DNA of 41,263 nt from Rs1 sp038900335 (GTDB lineage: Bacteria > Pseudomonadota > Gammaproteobacteria > Pseudomonadales > Balneatricaceae). Below, in pieces: positions 17,452 to 27,177 of this stretch. The stretch's first letter is position 1. Every line of letters starts with the position of its first letter. Made by a program: the position numbers and the translations under genes. The notes under the pieces were generated by a model, which was not told where the DNA came from, did no database searches, and saw only the letters and a list, made by a program, of their open reading frames with translations. The stretch covers positions 1 to 41,263 of the forward strand of contig JBBMRB010000027.1 of assembly GCA_038900335.1 (NCBI GenBank). Direction: 5' to 3'.

Positions 17452-20400
17452 TTAATGCATATCCTGCAGGCGGCGAACAACTTTTTCCTCTCCATACGTC
17501 AACGCCATAACAATCGCCTCAGCGCCTGCTATCGTTGTCGTATAAGGTACTTTATGCTGCAGTGAACTGCGACGAATTTCCGCTGAATCTGTTGTCGATT
17601 GACGACCTTCAGTGGTATTCACCACATAGGCTATCTCATCATTCTTGATCATATCAACAATGTTTGGACGACCCTCAAGCACCTTATTAACACGCTCAAC
17701 AGCAACACCAGCTGCAACTAACGCTTTTTCAGTACCCTCTGTTGCACATAGAGTGAAACCTTTTTCTACTAATGATTTTGCAACATTAATAGCGCCAGGC
17801 TTATCCATATTACGCACCGATATAAACGCCTTACCAACAACCGGCATACTTTCGCCAGCACCGATAGTCGCCTTCATAAATGCTTCACCGAAAGTTTCGC
17901 CCGTACCCATTACTTCACCGGTAGACTTCATCTCAGGAGAAAGTACTGGATCAACACCTTGGAATTTATTAAACGGAAAAACCGCTTCTTTAACATTCAT
18001 CAGCGTAGGCACGATCTCTTGAGTAAAACCAATCTCTTCTAAAGACTGACCAAGCATAACTCTTGTTGAAATACTTGCCAGTGATTTACCAATACACTTT
18101 GAAACAAAAGGCACAGTACGCGAAGCACGAGGATTCACTTCAATCACATAAATTTCGCCATCTTGATAAGCTAACTGCGTGTTCATCAGACCGATAACAC
18201 CAAGCTCAAGCGCCATTTTTTTCACTTGCTCACGCATTTGATCTTGCACATCAGCAGGCAGATTATAAGGAGGGAACGCACAAGCTGAATCACCTGAATG
18301 CACACCTGCTTGCTCTATATGCTGCATAATGGCACCAATCACTACCATTTTGCCATCACAAACCGCATCTATATCGACTTCAACCGCATTATTAAGGAAG
18401 TAATCAAGTAACACTGGCGCCTCATTAGACACCTGCACCGCTTCTTTCATGTACTTAATAAGTTCAGCTTCTTTATAAACGATTTCCATCGCTCTACCAC
18501 CTAAAACATAAGATGGACGCACGACCAATGGGTAGCCAATTTTAGCTGCTTCTAGCACCGCTTCTTCAGCTGAGCGCACTGTTGCATTTTCAGGCTGCTT
18601 AAGACCTAAACGCTGAATCATTTGCTGGAACTGCTCGCGATCTTCAGCGCGATCAATTGCCTCAGGCTCAGTACCTATAATTGGCACTCCAGCACGCTCA
18701 AGCTCTACCGCTAACTTAAGCGGCGTTTGACCACCGTATTGAACAATAACGCCCTTAGGCTTTTCAACTGCCACTATTTCAAGCACATCTTCAAGCGTTA
18801 CTGGCTCAAAATACAATCGATCAGATGTATCATAATCTGTCGATACAGTTTCAGGGTTACAGTTAACCATAATGGTTTCATAACCTTGATCACGCGCAGT
18901 TAATGCGGCATGTACACAACAGTAATCAAATTCAATACCTTGACCAATACGGTTAGGACCACCACCTAAAATCATGATTTTCTCACGCGCCGATGGACTT
19001 GCCTCGCACTCCTCTTCATAGGTAGAGTACATGTAAGCTGTATCAGTAGAAAATTCAGCGGCACAAGTATCGACACGCTTATAAACAGGACGCACATTAA
19101 GACGCTGACGCTGTTTTCTAAATGTTTTTTCAGGCACACCTAACAGCGTCGCTAAACGACCATCTGAGAAACCCTTGCGCTTTAATCGATAAATTCTTTC
19201 AGCAGACAAGTCCTGTAATGTCTCAGTCTCTAATAATGCCTCATCTTTAAGCAAGTCTTCGATTTGCACTAAATACCATGGATCAATACCAGATAATGCA
19301 TATATCTCATCGACCGACATACCCATCCGCATTGCATCAGCGACATACCACAGTCGATCAGAGCCAGGCTGTTTTAATTCTCTTACGATTTCATCGCGTA
19401 CATCTTCACGCTCAAGATCAACGAAAGGATCAAAACCATTAACACCTATTTCTAAGCCACGCATTGCTTTTTGTAGAGACTCTTGGAAAGTACGACCAAT
19501 CGCCATTACCTCACCAACCGACTTCATTTGCGTTGTTAATCTATCGTTCGCCTGCGGGAATTTCTCAAAAGTGAAACGAGGAATTTTGGTTACAACATAA
19601 TCAATTGAAGGCTCAAATGATGCCGGTGTTTTGCCACCAGTAATATCATTTTGTAGCTCATCCAAAGTATAACCCACTGCTAGTTTTGCAGCGATTTTAG
19701 CAATTGGGAAACCCGTTGCCTTTGACGCTAGTGCAGATGAGCGTGAGACACGCGGGTTCATCTCGATAATAACCATACGACCATCTTTCGGGTTAATACC
19801 AAACTGTACGTTAGAACCACCTGTTTCAACGCCGATCTCACGCAATACTGCTAGAGAAGCATCACGCATTAGCTGATATTCTTTGTCACTCAATGTTTGC
19901 GCTGGCGCTACTGTGATTGAGTCACCAGTATGAATACCCATAGCATCGAAGTTCTCGATCGAACAAATAATGATACAGTTATCATTTTTGTCACGAACCA
20001 CTTCCATTTCATACTCTTTCCAACCGATTAAAGACTCATCAATCAGAATTTCTGTCGTTGGCGACAACTCTAAACCGCGGGTACAAATCTCGATAAACTC
20101 ATCGCGATTATAAGCGATACCACCACCTGAACCACCCATAGTAAAAGAAGGGCGAATGATCGCAGGGAAACCCACTTGCTCTAGTACGTCTAGCGCTTCA
20201 TCAATAGTATGAGCAACATCGGCACGCGGACACTCTAAACCAATTTTCTTCATCGCTTTATCAAAGCGACTACGATCTTCAGCTTTATCGATTGAATCGG
20301 CATTGGCGCCGATCATTTCAACATTATACTTTGCCAAAACACCTTCACGCTCAAGATCAAGCGCGCAGTTTAGTGCAGTTTGCCCACCCATTGTCGGCAA

Positions 20401-20658
20401 AATAGCATCCGGGCGTTCTTTTTCAATGATTTTAGCCACAGTTTCCCACTTTACTGGCTCAATATACGTTGAGTCAGCCATCCCTGGGTCTGTCATAATT
20501 GTTGCTGGATTGGAGTTAACCAATATAACGCGATAACCTTCTTCGCGTAGCGCTTTACACGCCTGAGCTCCTGAATAATCGAACTCACACGCTTGGCCAA
20601 TAATGATTGGGCCGGCGCCTAAAATTAGTATGCTTTTAAATTCGGTACGTTTTGGCAT
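17452..20658 (-). CDS. carB: Carbamoyl-phosphate synthase large subunit
   Basis: Makes carbamoyl phosphate from bicarbonate, ammonia and two ATP, for arginine and pyrimidine synthesis. The 1068-aa protein has two duplicated ATP-grasp halves (about 1-550 and 550-935), each opening with a GGGPxRIGQ/GAGPIIIGQ-type loop, and a C-terminal allosteric MGS-like domain (about 935-1068) with KGFTLCATEGT. I start it at MPKRTEFKSILI (ATG 20658) by homology; four more codons upstream are open, and the ribosome binding site is weak either way. It lies 76 bp after carA, with greA downstream. Confidence 0.97.
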   Translation of the reverse strand: MPKRTEFKSILILGAGPIIIGQACEFDYSGAQACKALREEGYRVILVNSNPATIMTDPGMADSTYIEPVKWETVAKIIEKERPDAILPTMGGQTALNCALDLEREGVLAKYNVEMIGANADSIDKAEDRSRFDKAMKKIGLECPRADVAHTIDEALDVLEQVGFPAIIRPSFTMGGSGGGIAYNRDEFIEICTRGLELSPTTEILIDESLIGWKEYEMEVVRDKNDNCIIICSIENFDAMGIHTGDSITVAPAQTLSDKEYQLMRDASLAVLREIGVETGGSNVQFGINPKDGRMVIIEMNPRVSRSSALASKATGFPIAKIAAKLAVGYTLDELQNDITGGKTPASFEPSIDYVVTKIPRFTFEKFPQANDRLTTQMKSVGEVMAIGRTFQESLQKAMRGLEIGVNGFDPFVDLEREDVRDEIVRELKQPGSDRLWYVADAMRMGMSVDEIYALSGIDPWYLVQIEDLLKDEALLETETLQDLSAERIYRLKRKGFSDGRLATLLGVPEKTFRKQRQRLNVRPVYKRVDTCAAEFSTDTAYMYSTYEEECEASPSAREKIMILGGGPNRIGQGIEFDYCCVHAALTARDQGYETIMVNCNPETVSTDYDTSDRLYFEPVTLEDVLEIVAVEKPKGVIVQYGGQTPLKLAVELERAGVPIIGTEPEAIDRAEDREQFQQMIQRLGLKQPENATVRSAEEAVLEAAKIGYPLVVRPSYVLGGRAMEIVYKEAELIKYMKEAVQVSNEAPVLLDYFLNNAVEVDIDAVCDGKMVVIGAIMQHIEQAGVHSGDSACAFPPYNLPADVQDQMREQVKKMALELGVIGLMNTQLAYQDGEIYVIEVNPRASRTVPFVSKCIGKSLASISTRVMLGQSLEEIGFTQEIVPTLMNVKEAVFPFNKFQGVDPVLSPEMKSTGEVMGTGETFGEAFMKATIGAGESMPVVGKAFISVRNMDKPGAINVAKSLVEKGFTLCATEGTEKALVAAGVAVERVNKVLEGRPNIVDMIKNDEIAYVVNTTEGRQSTTDSAEIRRSSLQHKVPYTTTIAGAEAIVMALTYGEEKVVRRLQDMH

Positions 20659-20734
20659 AGTATGAACCACTAAAATTTGTTTCTACGAAGCACCTAGACC
20701 ACTTCACATAGCAGGTGCTTATAAGCTTGAGCTA

Positions 20735-21880
20735 TTAACCTTTATGGTTTTCTATCTCGCGAATAAATCTATCAAACAAAGGAGCGACATCCCTAGGACC
20801 AGGACTTGCTTCAGGGTGCCCCTGAAAACTAAACGCCACTGTATCTGTTCGCTCTATACCTTGCAAAGACTGATCAAATAACGATCTATGAGTTGCTCGC
20901 AAATTAGCAGGCATTGATGCCTCATCAACAGCAAAACCGTGATTCTGACTGGTAATCATCACGCGGTCCGTATCTAAATCTTTTACTGGATGATTGGCAC
21001 CATGATGACCAAACTTCATTTTCACTGTTTTAGCACCACTGGCCAAAGCGAGCAGCTGATGACCTAAACAGATACCAAACACTGGAATTTTAGCCGCTAA
21101 AATTTCTTTGATTGCACTAATAGCATAATCGCATGGCTCTGGATCACCTGGACCATTTGATAAGAACACACCATCAGGGTTCATAGCCAATACTTCACTT
21201 GCTGGTGTTTTAGCCGGCACGACTGTCAACTTGCAACCACGCTCGACTAACATTCGCAGAATATTATGCTTTGCGCCAAAATCGTAAGCGACAACATGAT
21301 GATTTAAATCAGCATCGTCAATATCAAGATGACCTACACCTAACTTCCACGTTGTTGAATTCCATTGATACACTTTATCAGTGGTAACAACTTGTGCAAG
21401 ATCCAAACCTTTAAGACCACTAAATTGTTGAGCATTAGCTAGCGCTACCGATTCTTCAAGCTCTTGTTCAGTATCAGCTGCTATAACACAGCCTTTTAAA
21501 GAACCTTTTTCACGTAATATACGTGTTAATCTGCGCGTATCGATATCCGCAATGGCAACCACATTATTTTCTTTTAAGTATCCACTTAAATTTTTCTGGT
21601 TACGAAAGTTACTGGCAATCAAAGGAAGGTCTCTAATGACCAAGCCCGCTACCCACGTCTGATTAGACTCGCAGTCTTCGTCGTTAGTACCAACATTACC
21701 AATGTGTGGATAAGTCAAAGTGACAATTTGTCGACTATATGATGGATCGGTTAAGATTTCTTGATAACCTGTCATTGAAGTATTAAAAACAACTTCACCC
21801 GTCGATATCCCATTAGAACCAATGGCGATCCCTTTGAAAATACTTCCATCCTCAAGTGCCAACATGGCTGGTCTTGTCAA
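20735..21880 (-). CDS. carA: Carbamoyl-phosphate synthase small (glutaminase) subunit
   Basis: Hydrolyses glutamine and channels ammonia to CarB. The 381-aa protein has the CarA N-domain (NTSMTGYQEILTDPSYSRQ) and a class I glutamine amidotransferase domain with nucleophile Cys271 (GICLGHQLLA) and the catalytic His/Glu in FQGHPEASPGP. The start is TTG 21880, supported by GGGGAGG five bases before it; E. coli carA also starts with TTG. A promoter and a terminator-like hairpin in its leader suggest attenuation. Confidence 0.97.
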   Translation of the reverse strand: MTRPAMLALEDGSIFKGIAIGSNGISTGEVVFNTSMTGYQEILTDPSYSRQIVTLTYPHIGNVGTNDEDCESNQTWVAGLVIRDLPLIASNFRNQKNLSGYLKENNVVAIADIDTRRLTRILREKGSLKGCVIAADTEQELEESVALANAQQFSGLKGLDLAQVVTTDKVYQWNSTTWKLGVGHLDIDDADLNHHVVAYDFGAKHNILRMLVERGCKLTVVPAKTPASEVLAMNPDGVFLSNGPGDPEPCDYAISAIKEILAAKIPVFGICLGHQLLALASGAKTVKMKFGHHGANHPVKDLDTDRVMITSQNHGFAVDEASMPANLRATHRSLFDQSLQGIERTDTVAFSFQGHPEASPGPRDVAPLFDRFIREIENHKG

Positions 21881-21935
21881 AGTAACCTCCCCGCTTATCT
21901 GCGATTTAAAATGCTATTTTTAATGGCTTATCTGC

Positions 21936-21975
21936 AAAAAAAGCGAGGGAGTTAAATAAACATCCTCGCTTTTTT
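21936..21975 (-). terminator. Terminator-type hairpin in the carA leader (candidate attenuator)
   Basis: Minus-strand AAAAAAGCGAGG pairs with CCTCGCTTTTTT across a 15-nt loop, with the run of Ts ending the 3' arm. It lies between the carA promoter start (about 22014) and the carA TTG (21880), and lysS has its own terminator further upstream. So it lies in the path of carA transcription. Confidence 0.75.
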
Positions 21976-22020
21976 AGCTATAAATTCTACTGCTCGACCA
22001 ACACTTGGGCAAACGGCGGC

Positions 22021-22049
22021 ATTGTATACTAAATAGCACTTTTTGTCTA
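22021..22049 (-). promoter_or_regulatory. Sigma-70 promoter of carAB
   Basis: Minus-strand -35 TAGACA, a 17-bp spacer and -10 TACAAT, with a predicted start near 22014 and a leader of about 134 nt. It is the best promoter match in the lysS-carA gap. Confidence 0.75.
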
Positions 22050-22124
22050 TTCGCAGCTGGCTTTTTATTTAAGTAAACAAGGCAAAAACAGGGAAGATAA
22101 AAATAGAGATGGGATAAAAACAAA

Positions 22125-22156
22125 AGAGAGTGAGCGCTGCAATGATCGCAGCGCTC
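22125..22156 (-). terminator. Terminator after lysS
   Basis: A perfect 9-bp stem, GAGCGCTGC/GCAGCGCTC, with a 7-nt loop, 13 bp past the lysS stop, followed on the minus strand by ACTCTCTTTTGTTTTT. Confidence 0.8.
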
Positions 22157-22168
22157 TTTTAAGACAAC

Positions 22169-23641
22169 TTAGCCTTTAGGACGCATTGCAGGGAACAAAA
22201 TAACATCGCGAATAGAATCGCAATTAGCATAGAACATGACCAATCTATCAATACCGATACCTTCACCAGCAGTCGGTGGCAAACCGTATTCTAGCGCATC
22301 GATATAATCTTCATCATAATGCATCGCTTCAATATCACCAGCATCTTTGTCGGCAACTTGATCTCTAAAACGCTGCGCTTGATCTTCTGAATCATTCAAC
22401 TCGGAGAAACCGTTTGCAACTTCACGACCACCAACAAAGAATTCAAATCTATCGGTAATAAACGGATTGTCATCGTTACGACGAGCCAAAGGTGAAACCT
22501 CAGCTGGGTATTCAGTAATGAACGTCGGGCTATCAAGCTGATCTTCTACTGTTTTCTCAAAGATCTCAATTTGCACCTTACCCAACCCATAGCTATCTTT
22601 TAATGGGATATGCAAAGCGGTGGCCACAGCTCTAGCTGACTCAATATTATCAAGATCAGCAGCTGTTAATTCAGGGTTATAATGCAAAATTGAATCAAAC
22701 ACGCTAATACGGGTAAACGGTTGCGCTAAATCATAATCCTTACCTTGATAATGAACCACAGAGCTACCTAATACGTCATTTGCTAATTTGCGCATCAACT
22801 CTTCAGTTAAGTCCATTAAATCATTGTAATCAGCATAGGCTTGGTAAAACTCAAGCATAGTGAATTCAGGGTTATGCCTAGTTGAAAGTCCTTCATTACG
22901 AAAGTTTCTGTTTATTTCAAAAACACGCTCAATACCACCTACCACTAAACGCTTCAAATAAAGCTCAGGTGCGATACGCAAATACATATCACGTCCCAAA
23001 GCATTATGATGGGTAACAAACGGGCGCGCTGCAGCACCGCCTGGAATGACTTGCAACATAGGTGTTTCAGCTTCAACAAAGCGACGCTCAACTAAGAAGT
23101 CTCGAATACCGGCAACAACTTTAGCACGTATATCAAATACTTTGCGCGATTGCTCATTAGTAATAAGATCGACATAGCGCTGACGGTAACGCATTTCCGT
23201 ATCTTGCAATCCTTTATGCTTATCTGGCAGCGGACGTAAGCTTTTAGTTAATAGCTGGTATTCACCTAAATCAACGTAAAGATCACCTTTACCTGATTTA
23301 TGTAAAACACCTGTCACGCCAATAATATCACCCAAATCTAAAGACTTAGCAAAAGGGCGTGCTTCTTTATTAACATAAAATTGAACACGACCTGTCATAT
23401 CTTGGACAACACCGAAAGCACCACGATTCAACATTACTCGACCAGCAATACTGACAGTCAACGCCAGCTCTTCCAGCTCTTCTTTAGTTTTATCGCCATG
23501 CTGATCTTGCAAGTCTTGTGCATAACTATCACGCTTAAACTTGTTTGGGTAAGCATTACCCGATTCTTTTAATGTATCTAATTTTGCACGGCGCTCACTA
23601 ATTAAGCGGTTTTCATCTTGCTGTTCGTTAATATCTGACAT
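22169..23641 (-). CDS. lysS: Lysyl-tRNA synthetase (class II)
   Basis: Charges tRNA-Lys with lysine. The 490-aa protein has an N-terminal OB-fold anticodon-binding domain (about 55-150) and a class II catalytic core with motif 1 (VEAETPMLQVIPGGAAARPF), motif 2 (FRNEGLSTRHNPEFTMLE) and motif 3 (GEGIGIDRLVMF). It is somewhat shorter than the 505 aa of E. coli LysS. It follows prfB by 90 bp, the usual prfB-lysS pair. Confidence 0.98.
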   Translation of the reverse strand: MSDINEQQDENRLISERRAKLDTLKESGNAYPNKFKRDSYAQDLQDQHGDKTKEELEELALTVSIAGRVMLNRGAFGVVQDMTGRVQFYVNKEARPFAKSLDLGDIIGVTGVLHKSGKGDLYVDLGEYQLLTKSLRPLPDKHKGLQDTEMRYRQRYVDLITNEQSRKVFDIRAKVVAGIRDFLVERRFVEAETPMLQVIPGGAAARPFVTHHNALGRDMYLRIAPELYLKRLVVGGIERVFEINRNFRNEGLSTRHNPEFTMLEFYQAYADYNDLMDLTEELMRKLANDVLGSSVVHYQGKDYDLAQPFTRISVFDSILHYNPELTAADLDNIESARAVATALHIPLKDSYGLGKVQIEIFEKTVEDQLDSPTFITEYPAEVSPLARRNDDNPFITDRFEFFVGGREVANGFSELNDSEDQAQRFRDQVADKDAGDIEAMHYDEDYIDALEYGLPPTAGEGIGIDRLVMFYANCDSIRDVILFPAMRPKG

Positions 23642-23731
23642 TATTTAAGCCTACAATAGTGTGAAACCTCCACCTCAAAACCACGCTGCACTTTGGCAGT
23701 CAAAAACAGCTTTAAGGTAAACACTTCTTTG

Positions 23732-24826
23732 TTATAAACCAGCCTTTAAACTGGCCACAATAAATTGATCTAAATCACCATCCAACACTTTATCGCAATT
23801 GGAGGTTTGAGTATTGGTTCGTAAATCTTTTATTCGCTGATCATCCAGTACATACGAGCGAATCTGGCTGCCCCAGCCGATATCAACTTTACTATCCTCT
23901 ACATCTTGCGCTTCTTGTGAGCGCTTTAACATTTCCATCTCGTATAATTTAGCTCGAAGCTGCTTCATACAAGTGTCTTTGTTTTGATGCTGAGAACGCT
24001 GCGCCTGTGATTGTACTACAATCCCTGAAGGCCCATGAGTAATACGTACCGCAGACTCAGTGGTGTTAACGTGCTGACCACCAGCACCTGATGCCCGATA
24101 AACATCGACACGCAGATCCGCAGGGTTAATGTCAATTTCCACGTTATCATCTATCTCTGGGGATACGAACACAGAGCAAAACGAAGTATGTCTTCTACCT
24201 GTTGAATCAAAAGGTGATTTTCTAACGAGACGATGAACACCCGTTTCAGTTCTTAACCAACCGAAAGCATATTCACCTTCAAAGCGTATCGTCGCACTTT
24301 TAATACCGGCCACATCACCGCCTGAGACCTCAAGTAACTCTACCTTAAAGCCCTTGCTCTCACCCCAGCGTAAGAACATACGCAGTACCATTTCAGCCCA
24401 ATCTTGAGCTTCTGTACCGCCTGAGCCAGATTGAATATCAAGAAACGCATTATTAGGATCAGCCGCACCTGCAAACATACGCCTAAACTCTAGTGCATCT
24501 AGGCGCTTCATTAAGCTTTCAACTTCAGCAATCACTTCCGCCACAGCTTCTTCATCATCTTCATCGACGGCCATATCCAATAACTCACGGCTATCTTGAA
24601 CCCCTGCGATAAGGTCTTCTAGAGTTGTGACTGTCGATTCTAATGATGAGCGCTCTTTACCGAGCTTTTGTGCATTTTCCGGATCATTCCAGACCTCTGC
24701 CGACTCGAGTTCTCGCGTCACTTCTTCAAGGCGATCTTTCTTTTCAGTATATTCTAAATACTGATATAACAGCTTTGTTCGCGTCTCGATATCTTTTAGA
24801 TCTAAGACAATTGGATTAACTTCCAT
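23732..24826 (-). CDS. prfB: Peptide chain release factor 2
   Basis: Recognises UGA and UAA stop codons and releases the peptide. The 364-aa protein has the tripeptide anticodon SPF (204-206) and the catalytic GGQ (249-251). The region equal to the E. coli programmed frameshift (near codon 25, YLEYTEKK) is read straight through as TAT TTA GAA TAT with no in-frame TGA. So this prfB lacks the autoregulatory +1 frameshift. ATG 24826 follows AGAGAG. It is divergent from dtd. Confidence 0.97.
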   Translation of the reverse strand: MEVNPIVLDLKDIETRTKLLYQYLEYTEKKDRLEEVTRELESAEVWNDPENAQKLGKERSSLESTVTTLEDLIAGVQDSRELLDMAVDEDDEEAVAEVIAEVESLMKRLDALEFRRMFAGAADPNNAFLDIQSGSGGTEAQDWAEMVLRMFLRWGESKGFKVELLEVSGGDVAGIKSATIRFEGEYAFGWLRTETGVHRLVRKSPFDSTGRRHTSFCSVFVSPEIDDNVEIDINPADLRVDVYRASGAGGQHVNTTESAVRITHGPSGIVVQSQAQRSQHQNKDTCMKQLRAKLYEMEMLKRSQEAQDVEDSKVDIGWGSQIRSYVLDDQRIKDLRTNTQTSNCDKVLDGDLDQFIVASLKAGL

Positions 24827-25014
24827 TATGCTCTCTATGACCAGCTTATTTTAAAAAGTCGGATATTTTACCCCAAGCGACCGCCGGTTTAAATCATTCG
24901 TTTTACTTGAGTCGATAAAAACGCCTATTACTCACTATAGATAGCTATAATTGTGTTTTTTACGCGCTATTTGCCTGCTGATGATAAATTAATCCTCAAG
25001 ATATGCTATTAAGT

Positions 25015-25045
25015 ACGACGATAAATTTAGAAACACGACGATAAA
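25015..25045. repeat. Short direct repeat before dtd
   Basis: ACGACGATAAA occurs at 25015-25025 and 25035-25045, 20 bp apart (two helical turns), just before the dtd ribosome binding site. It may be chance or a regulatory site. Confidence 0.4.
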
Positions 25046-25068
25046 AAACAGCAAATTAAGGAGATACC

Positions 25069-25509
25069 GTGAAAGCACTTATTCAGCGAGTGAGCCAGGC
25101 AAGCGTCAGTGTCGATAACGCAATCGTTGGCGAGATAAACCAAGGCATTTTGCTCTTATTAGGCGTTGAGAAAACCGATTCTGCTGAGACGGTACAGCGC
25201 ACACTACAAAAAATCATTAACTATCGAATTTTTAGTGATGAGCAAGGCAAGATGAACCTCAGTCTAAAAGACCTTGAAGGACAGCTGTTAATCGTCTCGC
25301 AATTTACACTAGTAGCACAAACCAACAAAGGCTCAAGGCCCGGCTTCTCTAAAGGCGCCTCACCTGAACACGGCAAAGATATTTACAATATGTTTATCGA
25401 GCAGGCAAAACTAGTCATTAACAGCGTCGAGTGCGGCGTGTTTGGCGCCAACATGCAAGTAAGCTTAGTTAATGATGGGCCTGTTACTTTCTCGTTTGAC
25501 ATACAATAA
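25069..25509 (+). CDS. dtd: D-aminoacyl-tRNA deacylase
   Basis: Hydrolyses D-amino acids (and mischarged glycine) from tRNAs, a proofreading role. The 146-aa protein shows the DTD signatures SQFTLVAQTNKGSRPGF (about 78-95) and the Gly-cisPro motif NDGPVTFSF at the end. The start is GTG 25069, with AAGGAGATACC directly before it. It is divergent from prfB. The next gene downstream is convergent and ends 24 bp away. Confidence 0.95.
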   Translation: MKALIQRVSQASVSVDNAIVGEINQGILLLLGVEKTDSAETVQRTLQKIINYRIFSDEQGKMNLSLKDLEGQLLIVSQFTLVAQTNKGSRPGFSKGASPEHGKDIYNMFIEQAKLVINSVECGVFGANMQVSLVNDGPVTFSFDIQ

Positions 25510-25533
25510 CCCATAGCAAAAACCTGCTAAATT

Positions 25534-26073
25534 TTACTGTAAAGTATACGGCTCGTTATCGGTTGGCATAAATAATTGGTTTTGCACTCCCCAATTTAAG
25601 TGCAATGCCCCCTTATGGATAAGCGCTAGTATTTGATGAAACTCTTTACAATTAATTAGGCTTATTGCGATGACATCATCTTGTTTGGCGACAAAAAAGC
25701 TAAATTTATATTGCTTCGCTTTATAGCCAATATCAAGACGCGTCAATACACTGGGATCAGTAGACAACTCGATGCTATTTTCTTTGGATATATTCGCAGG
25801 AAAACTCTGAGCAGCCACTGATTGTTCAGCATTTTGATGCTCAAAAAGTGCCATCGCTGCTCTATGCTCCGTTGGCGTTTTAGCGATAACAGGCGAAGTT
25901 TTCTCAATTAAACCAGTACCTGCCTCTAATAGCTTTAACGTGAGTTTCCTCGTGAGCCAAAAATTGACTTCATCAAGATGATTATATAAATTTGCAGAGA
26001 CTAAAATCCTGTCTTCTATCTCATCGTAATCAAAAGTAAGCGTTTCTATTTTAATGACGTTTTGCCTAGTCAA
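25534..26073 (-). CDS. Unrecognised 179-aa protein
   Basis: I do not recognise the family. The product is soluble-looking with no signal peptide or membrane segment. It has a strand-rich N-terminal part (NVIKIETLTFDYDEIEDRI, and a hydrophobic amphipathic stretch around LTRKLTLKLLEAG), a Gln/Ala/Ser-rich middle, and a C-terminal part with CKEFHQILALI. No ATG start exists. I choose TTG 26073 because CAGGAG lies six bases before it; the frame is open 5 codons further. It lies 35 bp after moaA on the same strand and is probably co-transcribed, but nothing in it points to molybdenum cofactor work. Confidence 0.65.
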   Translation of the reverse strand: MTRQNVIKIETLTFDYDEIEDRILVSANLYNHLDEVNFWLTRKLTLKLLEAGTGLIEKTSPVIAKTPTEHRAAMALFEHQNAEQSVAAQSFPANISKENSIELSTDPSVLTRLDIGYKAKQYKFSFFVAKQDDVIAISLINCKEFHQILALIHKGALHLNWGVQNQLFMPTDNEPYTLQ

Positions 26074-26108
26074 TTCCAACTCCTGCAATCAGCAAAGTAA
26101 GCCCAGCC

Positions 26109-27104
26109 CTAACCACCTGTCATGCTCATAAAACGAACAATTTGCACATCGCCATCGACTGTAAAATGATGTTCTTTTGGCTTGTTATTCATCGCCAGTA
26201 TTAAATGTTGTTTTAAAATTTCAATATCACCATCATTATCACGCACTATTTTTTTAAGATCGACAGCATTCTCATTACCTAAACACAGTAACAACTTTCC
26301 TTCTACCGTGACTCTTACACGGTTACAATCACCACAAAAATTATGGCTATGAGGTGAAATAAAACCTATTTTAGATGGGCTATCGGCCATACTCCAATAC
26401 TGTGATGGACCGCCGGTATTAAGCGTTGAACGGGTTAAGGCGTATTTAGCCTGTATCGTCGCTAGCAAATCATCGCTAGAGCAGTAGGTCTGCGCGCGAT
26501 CGTGAGAGCTTATTTCACCTAATGGCATTTCTTCAATAAACGAGATATCAATTTTTCTATCTCTAACAAACTCAACTAAATCGAGTACCTCATGATCATT
26601 GCGCCCTTTTAGCACTACCGCATTGATCTTAATATTTTCAATTCCCGCCTGCACAGCGGCATCAATACCGGCGATAACCTTATCTAGATCGCCAATACGC
26701 GTCATCGATTTAAACAAATCAGCGTTCAGACTATCCATACTAATATTAATGCGATTAACGCCAGAAGCTTTCAATTGCTGTGCATATTTAGGTAGCTGGG
26801 AGCCATTGGTTGTTAAACAAAAGTTTTTTAAGCCAGGCAACGCTCCTAAACCATCAAACAGCGTCATTACATCTCTACGCACTAAAGGCTCACCGCCTGT
26901 CAGCCTTATTTTATCGACACCTAACTCGGTAAAAGCCTGCGCTATCAGCTGGATCTCTTCAAGAGACATCACCTGATCTCTAGGTAGAAATGTCATTTTC
27001 TCATCCATACAATAGACACAACGAAAATCACAGCGATCAGTCACTGACATTCTGACATAAGTGATTTTGCGACCATATTGGTCTATTAATTTTGCTTGAG
27101 ACAT
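26109..27104 (-). CDS. moaA: GTP 3',8-cyclase MoaA
   Basis: A radical-SAM enzyme for the first step of molybdenum cofactor synthesis, turning GTP into 3',8-cyclo-GTP. The 331-aa protein has the N-terminal [4Fe-4S] motif Cys25-Cys29-Cys32 (CDFRCVYC), TGGEP, and the second cluster in FCGDCNRVRVT plus a later Cys (LLLCLG). It ends with the double Gly (MTGG) needed for activity. No moaB, moaC, moaD or moaE lies nearby, so the pathway is dispersed. ATG 27104 has no strong ribosome site. Confidence 0.96.
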   Translation of the reverse strand: MSQAKLIDQYGRKITYVRMSVTDRCDFRCVYCMDEKMTFLPRDQVMSLEEIQLIAQAFTELGVDKIRLTGGEPLVRRDVMTLFDGLGALPGLKNFCLTTNGSQLPKYAQQLKASGVNRINISMDSLNADLFKSMTRIGDLDKVIAGIDAAVQAGIENIKINAVVLKGRNDHEVLDLVEFVRDRKIDISFIEEMPLGEISSHDRAQTYCSSDDLLATIQAKYALTRSTLNTGGPSQYWSMADSPSKIGFISPHSHNFCGDCNRVRVTVEGKLLLCLGNENAVDLKKIVRDNDGDIEILKQHLILAMNNKPKEHHFTVDGDVQIVRFMSMTGG

Positions 27105-27177
27105 TTTACAACCTACATTTGAATAACATTACCTAACGACAGACAAAACAAACTGCGTTAACGGGATAAACTATCTT

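Noticed and set aside
24827..25068. Small RNA or extra promoter pair between prfB and dtd
   Set aside because: Several partial -10 boxes are present in A/T-rich sequence, but none has a matching -35, so I do not call one.
27105..27177. Molybdenum-cofactor riboswitch before moaA
   Set aside because: The gap is only 73 bp and shows no stable multi-stem structure.
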